Source: Cocos nucifera | Taxonomy: Eukaryota > Streptophyta > Magnoliopsida > Arecales > Arecaceae | Length of the DNA: 64,000 bases | Assembly: GCA_006176705.1 (NCBI GenBank) | Contig: QRFJ01002102.1 | Coordinates: 62,001 to 126,000 of the forward strand | Direction of reading: 5' to 3' | Shown: piece by piece, positions 55,346 to 64,000 of the stretch | Numbering within the stretch: the first letter of the stretch is position 1 | How the letters are laid out: the number at the start of each line of letters is the position of its first letter | Made by a program: the position numbers and the translations under genes | The notes under the pieces: model-generated | Databases searched by the model: none | What the model was told of the DNA's origin: nothing | The model's input: only the letters and a program-made list of their open reading frames with translations

Positions 55346-56600
55346 TCCTATTGGTGTAGGAAACTATGGACGTCGAAAAAGAGCTAGAGTTGGAGAAGAC
55401 GAGGTCACCATCAAGACCTGCAAAATAAGTTCGAACCAAAAGGTGGGAGTGGCTTTGACAGAATCCTTCGATGGTCAAGTCAGCTCTCTGATTAATAGAA
55501 ATGGAGCACTCAGGAGAACTTTAGTAGAGTTTTGAGCTTAGAGAGAAAAATATATCTAGAAGGTTCCTTATATAGGTGAAGCTCGTAATGAACTGATGGT
55601 GCCGTAACTATCTGCTAGTGGATCGTTCGAGGCCACATGAAGTTTGTTACGAAGGATGGTGTCTGTTGTCGTGACTTGCCAGTCCGTTAAAGATTATTAT
55701 CTATAGTTTGGCCAAAACTGTTATGCTTGTGAACAAGTTGTTAGCAGTGAAGAACTCTGAGTCCCAGTAGTTTTGGAGAGGTTCGATCATTTTTGAGGTT
55801 GCCCACAGGTTGGCAAATATTCGTTGAGCTGAAAGTTAAACTTGTGTAGATGATAAGGTCTTTCTACTATTTAAGTCTGCTCAATTAATGTTCAGAATGT
55901 AAGGTGGTTAGTTCAACCACTAAAAGGGACTTCGAGTGGAAGGAGTCCGCTTGGTGACTAGAAGGAGTTCGCTCGATGACTGAAAGGAGTTCAACTAGAA
56001 GGAACCTATTTTGCGATCGACAAGAGCTCGTTCAGAAGGAGTTCATCTAGATCAATAGTAATCAGGGGTTGACTGATAGCTGGGATAGGCAGACACAATC
56101 AGAACACTCTGGTGAGTGTCAACTGCTCCTTTGAAATTCAACTATCTTCAAGGATATCCATAAGTAGATAATTATTCTGGGTTGAAGGTTGAAAAGGATG
56201 GTAGATTCACTAATTTAGGACTACGGTCGGGCTCTTTAGGAAGAAGTTCGGACTTACTTTGATGATGAGGTCCTTTTGCTAACTCTATCTTGCACACCCA
56301 AGATTCTTGATGTAGGAATGCCAAGATCTGCCACTTATAGCAAGGTATAGAAGTTTGTCTGAGAAGAAGCACTACCAATCCGAGATCCTTGACATGAGAC
56401 CCAATTGTAATGATAAGATTTTGCTTGAAGAAGATCTGATTGGAAAGGAGTTTGGCTAGCTTCAAGGTCAGCTGGACTGGACTATGCAGGGATTGAATAT
56501 CTAGTCAAATATTTAGCTAACTGCTTAGGCGACTATTTTCACTATAAAAGTTCATCCGGACAAAGTCCAAGATGCCTTTCGGGTTTTGCAATTATCTGAA
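55346..56600 (-). repeat. Element L: LTR related to K
   Basis: Parallel to K's LTR from GTTGGTAC (here ATTGGTGTAGG) through the segment ending GTCAGCTCT-TAATAGAAATGGAGCACTCA, the TATA region (about 55568) and the GGAGTTCG repeats. The right boundary is uncertain, about 56530-56690. Readings here (55341-55535, 56172-56465) are LTR sequence. Confidence 0.72.
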
Positions 56601-56689
56601 AGATCTAATAATCAAGGCTAAGAAGATCGTCTGGCATGCACGAGTTGAAAGTCAGCCATCTTAGAGCAAATTGGAGCAAGAATTCATAC

Positions 56690-57541
56690 TAGTTAAAGTT
56701 TGTGTGAGCTCAGGTATGGTGCTCTCAAGCCTTGGAAGCAAGTGGAAAGAGAGCAAGAAGTGAATAAAATTAACCATCGAAAAGCTTTGGCAAATGCTTC
56801 AAAAGAGTTGGCTTGAATCCTATCAGAAGAGCCAGCCCGAGCTATGGAAGAGCCAGCCCAAATTCTAAGAGAGCTAGCTTAAGCAAAAGTCTAGAAAGCA
56901 TATCTAGCTAATGCGCAGGAAGAGTTGGCTCGATTTATGCCAAAGCTAGCCTAAGTAGAAGCTGAGCCAACTCGAACCCTGAGAGAGCCGATCTAAGTAG
57001 CAAAATAAAAAATGGTGATTCGAGCTCTCATAGGAGACATCACCGTCGAGCCGACCCGATTGCTGACCGAGCCAACTGGAGTAGTGAATAGAATAGAACA
57101 TAGTTTCTGTTCTGACCTGGGATTGGGTTTTATCCTAAGAACTTAGGGCCTTGATTTGTAAGGTCCTAAGGGGGCTAACCTATGGATTGGATTGGAATTT
57201 ATCCAAGGGATGTGTGTATGGGAGACATTGGTGTACATAGACTCGGCGAGTGCATCACATTAGGTTAGCTAGGAGAGTTTTTTAGGTTGGATCTTATTTA
57301 ACCAGGTATATATACTTTGTATTGAGTTTTGTAAACTAAGAACAGAATTAATCCCAACCTTTTCTTTCTAAAATCTCTCTTCCTCTCTTATTCTCCTCCT
57401 TTTCTCTATGCCCTAGGGTTTGCTAAGGTTTCAACAGAAAGGCCATCCCTTTTCTTGGATCCTTATTGCTATTTTTGCAATCATTGAGTAGCAAGGATTA
57501 TTCTCAATAGATTGGTATCAAAGTAACCATCTGGAACAATA
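56690..57541 (+). repeat. 5' LTR of element G (left edge uncertain)
   Basis: It has degenerate repeats of GAGCCAGCCCGAGC type at 56820-57080 and a TATA box at 57307-57315. A CT-rich run and the end GGAACAATA follow, the same end as in E's LTR. No second copy is in the window. Confidence 0.65.
57307..57315 (+). promoter_or_regulatory. TATA box in LTR G
   Basis: TATATATAC about 230 bp before the LTR end, comparable to the position in E. Confidence 0.5.
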
Positions 57542-57543
57542 AT

Positions 57544-57557
57544 TGGTATCAGAGCCC
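57544..57557 (+). other. Primer binding site of element G
   Basis: TGGTATCAGAGCCC, two bases after the LTR end. A second, weaker copy TGGTATCAAAG lies 32 bp upstream (57513-57523), inside the LTR as drawn. Confidence 0.8.
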
Positions 57558-57678
57558 TGATGTTAGATCTGGTAGAGAAAAGGTCTAAGCTTCGCTTGGT
57601 ATTATGGTAAGGTGCTAAATAGATTCTTTTGAATACTATTTATTCTCTTTTGTGTTTGATTATTGGAATTTGATTGGG

Positions 57679-58440
57679 ATGGCATCAAGTACCATCAAGA
57701 TAGATTTTGAAAAGTTTGATGGCAAGGATAACTTCAGCCTTTGGCAGTAAAGGAGAAGAATCTATTAGTACAGAATAGGATCTATAAAATCTTAACTCGC
57801 GAAAGACTGAAAAGGATTTCTATTAAAGAATTAGAGGAACTTGAAAAGATAGCCTTCAGTACAATTCGTATGTGCCTCGCTGATGAGGTTTTGTCAGAGA
57901 TTAATATGGAAACCACATCGAAGGAGCTTTGGCAGAAATTGGAGAACATGTATATCAGCAAGAACATGACAAACAAGCTATAGTTGAAGAAACAACTATA
58001 TAGTTTGTGGAGGCCCAAAGGAGGAGACCTAGTATTCTACATCCAGAAGTTCAATCGAGTTTGCTTGGATGTTATGAGTCTCGATGTGAAGATTGATGAG
58101 GAGGATAGAGCTCTTCTGTTATTATATTCGCTGCCAGCAGCATATGATAGTCTCATTACTACTTTGGTGTATGGATAGGAGATATTAAACTTCAAAAAAG
58201 TGGTTGGAGTTCTTAGGTCCAATGAGCAGCGAGAGAGGCTAGTTAGAGGAAACCCTAATTCAGATGTGCTTTCTATAAATAAGAGGCAAGAAAGACTTAA
58301 GGAGAGGACTCGAGACAAATCTAAGAGTAGATCAAAGTTTCAAAAAGATCAGAAGGCTTGAAAATACTATAAGTATCATCAACCTAGTCATATTAGAAGA
58401 AATTGCCCACTTTTGAAGAATAAAAAGGAAAAGGGTGCTT
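57679..58440 (+). pseudogene. Element G gag (UBN2-type)
   Basis: ATG at 57679 opens with MASSTIKIDFEKFDGKDNFS and stops at a TAA after LWQ. The frame resumes through RMCLADEVLSEINMETTSKE and ENMYISKN (to 57983), then QLYSLWRPKGGDLVFYIQKF and DEEDRALLLLYSLPAAYDSL, and VVGVLRSNEQRERL. The zinc knuckle is damaged (KYYKYHQPSHIRRNC: two Cys replaced by Tyr and one Gly changed). Gag of copia type. Three stops visible. Closely similar in order to the Gag of E. Confidence 0.86.
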
Positions 58441-59023
58441 TTAAGGATGGATCGACCAGCAGGAGTGGTGTTCTATCATTTGAAGATAGTGGAGAAGATA
58501 CACTGATAGTATTAGATGAAATAATAGAGTTGGACAACCACTGAATACTGGATTCAGCATGTTCCCATCATTACACTGCACATCGAGAGTGGTTCTCATC
58601 TTATGAAAGATCTGATGGAGAGAGTGTAAGTCTTGGAGATGATCACCCATGTAAAGTTACTGATGTTGGTATAGTAAGAGTGAGGATGTATGATATAGTC
58701 ATACGAACACTCACCAATGTGAAGCATGTGCCAGAACTAAAGAAGAACCTGATATCCCCAGGTTACTTGAAGGATAGAGATATGCTTTCAGTTGTCAACC
58801 AGGCAGTGGGTGTTTGAGGATTTTCAAGGGCGCATTGATGGTGATGAAAGGGAGAAAACTGAGCAACAACCTATGCAAGATGGAGAGCTTAGTGGTTATA
58901 GATAGTGCAGAGGTGTCTATAGCAACACAGAAGGAGCAGCTAACCTACAAGCTATGGCACTATCGTATGGATCACTTGAGTGATAGGGGGCTCATAGAGT
59001 TGAGTAGGAGATGTCTGATTTAT
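58441..59023 (+). pseudogene. Element G protease and start of GAG-pre-integrase
   Basis: The protease active site reads LDSACSHHYTAHREWF; the Gly of D-S-G is Ala. VSLGDDHPCKVTDVGIVRV and NVKHVPELKKNLISPGYL follow. The reading 58814-59026 has LWHYRMDHLSDRGLIELSR of GAG-pre-integrase and runs into H's LTR, which supplies its stop. The rest of G's pol should lie beyond H, outside the window. Confidence 0.84.
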
Positions 59024-61883
59024 TGAAAAATATGCAGGGTTTCATGCATGAATTTCAAAATTTTTTTGAAATATAATGCAATGAAAGTTATAAATTAAAT
59101 TATTTAATCTATAAATGCATGTAATCTAATTACTAAACCCTATGACTAGAACCTATAATATGTCATATTGCATTTTAAATCAGAAAATAAAAGTTTTGAT
59201 ATTGATCAAAACAATACCCTAGATTTAGAATGCTTCTAGATCTAAAATCTAGATCGCATCTAGATGAGACGAGATCAGATCTCTTACCTTTGCATGGGTT
59301 GAGAACTTCATGGTGGATTTTTGTTATTATCTTTGGAGTTGCACACGCGTCTAGCCTCTACAGGTGATCCACATGAGGCTGCAACAAAATCAAAGGTTTG
59401 TCGAACAAAGATCCACTCGAAGTGCTAGCTTCTTATAGATCCCTCTAGATAGTTAATCTAAAATTTATTCTTTGGATCTCTTGGAAACTCCAAGAGAAGA
59501 AGAATATGATGAGGATTAAGAGAGAAATCAAACCTTTGGATCTCTCAAGAATCAAAAATTAAAACATAATTAAAAAAGATCCTAAGAGAAGACAAATCTT
59601 CTCTTTTAGAATATCAATGATTGATGTCCTAAAAACATCCTTATGCTAGGACAAGGAAAGATCTTCTCCTCTAGACTTTTCTCATGTTTCTAGATCTCAC
59701 ACTCTCTAATTTTTCTCATAGAAAAATCTAACAAAATATGAAGAAGAAGGGTTCTCAAATAAACCCTAAGAGAAGATCTTCTTCTCTCATCAGGACATGA
59801 TCAGATCATGTCCAAAATAAATCTCCAAGCCCCAACTTCTTAGAGCACTCATCCTCCACACCCTCTATCTCCTTCTCTCAGATTTTTATCATAGTAAAAT
59901 TAGATCAAAAATAAAGGAGAAAGACTTTGAAACAAAATTACAAGAAAAGACAATCTTCTCTCTTACCTTGTCTTCATCAAGACATCAACAATTGATGTCC
60001 AAATTAAAGCTTCTCCTCCAAGAAGATGGGTGCCCCAAACCACCATGCTTTCTCCCTATTTTCTCTTCTATTTTGCCATGAAATACTAGGGAAAAATCAT
60101 GCCATAAATCCCATAAAAAGTGGCATCCAAGAAAATAGGAAGACTAGGTCAAATTGACCTAGTCAAACAAGGAAACAAGGAAGAGATTGGGGGACGTCCA
60201 ACTCTTAGACGTCTCCCTACAATTTTTGTGCATGGAGAGAAGGAAACCATCACACAAAACCTAGAGAGAAAAGAGGTGAACAAAATTATTTGGCATGGAG
60301 AGAAATGGCGCACAAGGGAAGAGGTGTTTTGGTTTCAAAGGACTCTATCAAATAGAGTAAAAATCAAAACCAATTTCTAAATCCGACCAAGTCAAATTTA
60401 ATTCCAAGAAAACTCCAGATAATAGGGGGCTTGGAGACCTTTCTTAGATGTGGAAAACATTATACAAAGATTTGGAAATAAATTAGTGGATGTGGAACTT
60501 CTAGAGTGGTGCAAGGGAGAAACAAGGAATCCTAGTCTAACTAGGATTCTCATGTATTGACTAGGTCAAACTATTTTGAACTAAATTAAATGCAACCTAG
60601 TTATGGATGATCCTAGCCTAACTAGGAACCCAATTAAGTTAGGTTTAAAATATATTTAAATCTGATTTAAATTCTAACTCAATTAGGAATTAGGTGCACT
60701 CAAATCCTAGTCCAACTAGGAATTATTTTTTTCTTACAATTGGCTTATCCAATAAATCAATTAAACTTAATTAAATTAAATCCAAACTAATTCTAATTGA
60801 ATCTAATTCAATTATACTTGATCTCAACCCAAATGCTCAATCAAATTGAGCTAATTAGCAATCCAATTGCTAATTAATCCTCCTACAACACTTGCATTAG
60901 ATCAAATATTAATCATATTGATAGTTTGACCTAAGAATGATTCTCAATCATCGATTAACCATCTGATTAGGTTACAACTTTTAATATGTATGACCCTATA
61001 GGTTCAAACCTAAGCCGCTAGCACAAAAACTAATTCCTTTACCAGATGAAGTAACCATCTAGCAATGATTCCCGACGTTCGAATAGGTCGAATGTATGTA
61101 AAGCAACATTCTTAGAACCCTGGCCCATGGTTATCGTATAATTCATCTCTTTGATCAATAATGCTCAAGACAACTTTGAGTATGTTGTTAATCACTCATA
61201 CAAGTCATCTCTATTGTGTCTCAAAATTTTGCAAATCCCATGACTTCTTATGAGGATTACCCAGACCTAGGTTTTGCTAAATTGAAACATGAGACATTCT
61301 CTTCCTGAAGCTAATCAGGAGTGGTCAATCCCATCTTGACTCATACATCGACTTTATAAGTACTTGACTATACCTAGAAACCTTCCAAACCTATATTAGA
61401 AGTAGAGGCAGTCCAACATCGAAGTATAGTGAGTTGCTTGTAAGTCACCGTGGTGATCTCAGGTCGGAGGGACACTTATATCCATTGACCTTAACTAGCT
61501 ACTCCTAACAGTAGAGTGCTACATTGATCATATTCAATGTAGATGTACTCCTACATCTCATCTAGATGCCATACCAATATCTCTACACCACTTGGTTACA
61601 AAGATAACCAATACATATGGCATACAATGACCCACATTTGTTAAGTTATCATCCTTATTAATAATTTATCATTTGGTCATGAACAATTTAAGAACCATCC
61701 GATAAATTTTTCTTTATCGATTGATTATAGTTCTAAGAACTTCATCATAATTTAGGAGTTTATTTAAGAAAGATAAAATTTTTATGATGAATCAGTCAAA
61801 TAACTATTATTATTATATAATTCATATACTAATTTTAATCATCTACCACTTAGATGATTGGTTTTAGGACACATTTTCCAACA
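59024..61883 (-). repeat. 3' LTR of element H (2,860 bp)
   Basis: TG at 59024 and CA at 61883. The section 60890-61880 matches the first kilobase of B, D and M LTRs. It holds the compensated hairpin (60189-60217) and the empty site for E (60837-60853). Reading 60120-60380 is LTR sequence. Confidence 0.85.
60189..60217 (-). other. Hairpin in LTR H
   Basis: GGGGGACGTC and GACGTCTCCC arms around a 9-base loop, one mismatch. It lies at the place of the GGCGCC hairpin of D and O. Confidence 0.7.
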
Positions 61884-61896
61884 ACTCTCACTTGGA
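61884..61896 (-). other. Polypurine tract of element H
   Basis: Minus strand CCAAGTGAGAGT directly before TGTTGG. Confidence 0.75.
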
Positions 61897-62440
61897 CTAA
61901 AGCCAATCAGAATGATATCAAATATCCTATCTTCCATTTGAGTTCATAGAACTCCTTAGTTTCGAGGCCTTAGCAAATGAGTCAGTCAAGTTCTCCCTTT
62001 TCATTGATCTTCCAAAGATCGACGTTATCCTAATCTAAAATCAAAGGTGATAGCAATGTTGATATGCTGGTCCTTCAATTTTTTAGCCTAAGCTATGGTT
62101 CCAGTACTACGATAGGACTGGACCATTGGTGGAGGGTTCCACTCCTAACCTACTAATGAATCTCAGCAACTACACAGCATACATGGTAGTATCATATGCC
62201 ATAATGTACTCTACATCACTAACTGAATAGGCTATGGTATCCTGCTTGAAATCTTTCCAGCAAATTGCTCCTACAATTAGGGTATGACCCAACACTCTCT
62301 TGTTGTCATCTCGATCTAACTGAAATTAAAACATCCACATATTTTAAGTCGGTATTTCCATATTTGAGTCACTAGACCTTAGTATTTTCCAAATACTTAG
62401 AAATTGTCTATACAATCTTCTAGTGATTCTCACTTAGATT
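61897..62440 (-). pseudogene. Element H RNase H, remnants
   Basis: Only short out-of-frame pieces can be matched to B's RNase H (KIVQTISKYLENTK, a QAGYH-like region, and the terminal FYELKWKIGYL). No acidic triad can be read in one frame. Confidence 0.65.
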
Positions 62441-63060
62441 AGATTGATATCTACTCACTACCATTAGTGAGTATACCATATCTGATTTTGAATATGGAAA
62501 AATTAGATGACAGCCAAATCTTTATTTCTTATAATGCTAGAATGCTATTTTCGATTAAGAGAACTTCATCCACAGATAACACAAGAAATAATACTACAGA
62601 ATATTTTACCCAATTACAAATGAAAGATTTGTCTTTGTTCATAACAAAGATATACATTCAAAACATATGTTCAAAAACTGAGATAATAGCCAAATAAGCT
62701 TTACAGGTCTTTACCTTTCCATCTATGCTATTTTGATCTTTTTTGAAATCCATTTACATCCAATAGATTTTATCCCTTTAGATGAATCATTTAGTGTCCA
62801 CACACTATTGATTTCCATGGACTTTAATTTAGATTATGTGGTTCCAAGCCACTTCTCAGAGTCAAACCACTGCATTGCATCCCTATAGGTGATCGGATCC
62901 TTGCTGTTCTCATCGAGCTCAATAGGATCACCATCTCGAATCAAGACACTGAAGTATCTATCTGGCTAACGTCGTACTCTACCAAATCTTCTTAAAGGTG
63001 CTACTTTAATGGGCTCCAGATTTGATCTGATCAAATCTATTTCTGTAGGTTTACTAGATT
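62441..63060 (-). pseudogene. Element H reverse transcriptase, remnants with internal deletion
   Basis: Minus-strand pieces: DPITYRDAMQWFDSEKWLG (62855-62905), VWTLNDSSKGIKSIGCKWI (62745-62815), then a jump to FVIG-N-Y-LCYLWMK near 62560-62640 at the place of the YVDD region. The part between the N-terminal and active-site blocks is much shorter than in B, so a deletion is likely. Confidence 0.68.
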
Positions 63061-64000
63061 ATTTTGGTTCATTTTCTGCCAGTCAAATATTTCAAGTTCA
63101 ACTTGACAGGCATCAGTTCCTTCTCTAAGAAACTCCTTTTCAAAAGAAATGCCCTACTGCTGATGAACATCTTATGTTCTTCAGCATGGTAGAATTAATA
63201 ACCCTTAAACACCTATTAGATCAAGATCCAAGTTTATCTATGTGTAGACCTATGACATAGGCCAATCACCTCCAAACCCAAAGATGAGAGAGTCTAGGTC
63301 TATGCTCGATCCATATCTCATATGGAGATTTACAATAGATTTATTCGGTATATTTTCAGAGTAAAACAAGTAGTCACAATAGCACAACCCTGAAATAAGC
63401 AGATAAGTAAATCCTATCGTGGATTGAACCATGTCTAACAAAGTTCAATTTTTTCTTTCAGATATATCGTGTTCCAAAAAAGAATCCACTGAGAGAGAAT
63501 CCTATTCTCTCCTAGATATGTCACAAACTTACTGGATAAGTATTCGCCTCTTCGATCTAATCGAAGAGTTCCAATACCATTTTTAGTTTGTTCTCCTATT
63601 TCATTATTGAATCATTTGAACATTTCAAATGATTTAAGTCAGACGCACCCATGCCTAGATAGGTCATCTATAATGAAATATTAATATTTTTCTTTGGCAC
63701 TTAAGTTCATAGGTCTACATACATCACTATCTATGAGACTTAGAACTTTATCGACTCCTTCACCTTTTTCATTAAAAGATGACTTTGTCATCTTCCTAAG
63801 AAGACAAAACTCATAGGCTATCAATGATTCACAATCATTGATATCGAGATTTTTCTCTCAAGCTAACCCATTTATCATGTTTTTGTTAAGATGATTAAGC
63901 CTATAATGCCAAAGATAGACATCCATGACATAATTAACTTGGATGTTTATAAATATGTACATTACACTTTATAAGCTATATAAATGTTAAATATCATTTC
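63061..64000 (-). pseudogene. Element H integrase and GAG-pre-integrase, remnants
   Basis: The reading 63250-63441 starts at the DMV(R/Q)S motif and continues through the NLHMRYGSSID segment. Upstream pieces include a GEYLSSKFVTYLGE-like stretch (63510-63550), the LFRSD-like second aspartate region (63550-63570), RHGCV-like and TDDLSRHG-like sequence (63640-63670), and INGLA/LGHLNKN of GAG-pre-integrase (63860-63915). No intact reading. Confidence 0.7.

Larger units (their letters stand above)
56690..59023 (+). mobile_element. Element G: copia element, LTR end to GAG-pre-integrase, cut by H
   Basis: Plus strand: LTR (left edge unclear) ending GGAACAATA at 57541, primer site, gag, protease and the start of GAG-pre-integrase, where H's LTR interrupts it at 59024. 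The LTR end and Gag resemble element E, so G may belong to the autonomous family from which E derives; this is inference. Confidence 0.8.
59024..64000 (-). mobile_element. Element H: copia element inserted in G, runs off the window
   Basis: Minus strand: complete 3' LTR (59024-61883), polypurine tract, then heavily decayed RNase H, RT, integrase and GAG-pre-integrase to the window end. It interrupts G's open reading. The bases left of it are TTTAT, the possible target duplication; the partner is outside. LTR and pol are related to B and D. Confidence 0.86.

Noticed and set aside
56466..57540. Search for an LTR left end for element G
   Set aside because: No clear TG start with a matching partner could be found, so only an approximate edge is given.
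60120..60380. 86-residue plus-strand reading in H's LTR
   Set aside because: Falls inside the LTR, contains the hairpin described above, and has no protein family resemblance.

Overview
The window is plant nuclear heterochromatin made almost entirely of nested and broken LTR retrotransposons. I see no convincing host gene, tRNA, rRNA, CRISPR array or bacterial-type operon. The AT-rich sequence, the Ty1/copia and Ty3/gypsy (Tat-type) domains, initiator-tRNA-Met primer sites, a CACTA-like foldback and a TIR element all indicate a seed plant. A monocot, perhaps a palm, is my guess from the look of the LTRs, but nothing here proves it. Every polyprotein is interrupted by stops and frameshifts, so no element is autonomous as read.

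Layout. Family names A to P are mine. (A) 1-9063, minus strand: Angela/Tork-like copia element, cut by the window start and inserted in the 5' LTR of (B). (B) 9064-25995, plus strand: a second copia family with LTRs of about 2.6 kb. Its leader carries (I) 13008-20291, minus strand, a Sirevirus-like element with gag only, paired LTRs and a CTAC[T/C] target duplication. A run of 25 N at 25996-26020 interrupts B's 3' LTR. (C) 26021-30158, plus strand: 3' part of another A-family copy. (D) 30173-35955, plus strand: a lone LTR of a B-like family, split by (E) 31210-34495, minus strand, a gag-only element with 822-bp LTRs, a TTAAT duplication and TG...TA ends. (N) 35956-38959: gypsy/Tat integrase tail plus an antisense ORF. 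(O) 38960-40190: a further D-like LTR fragment. (P) 40190-41690: CACTA-like long foldback, followed by a C-rich tract and 1.1 kb of unassigned DNA. (J) 43574-47715, minus strand: broken B-family element. (K) 47716-51250, minus strand: Tat gag-protease plus LTR. (M) 51290-55345, minus strand: B-family 3' half whose LTR holds a 737-bp TIR element. (L) 55346 to about 56600: a K-like LTR. (G) about 56690-59023, plus strand: copia gag-protease, cut by (H) 59024-64000, minus strand, a copia element with a 2,860-bp LTR.

Several insertions can be checked inside the window because related copies keep the empty site: J for I, H for E, B for the TIR element in M, and B's own 3' LTR for A.

The most interesting signals are three. 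First, a candidate leader intron is shared by A, B and J, with AAG|GTAAGT in the leader and CAG just before the gag start. Second, two gag-only non-autonomous elements (E and I) have paired LTRs. Third, a hairpin in the LTRs of D, O and H keeps its pairing through compensating changes.
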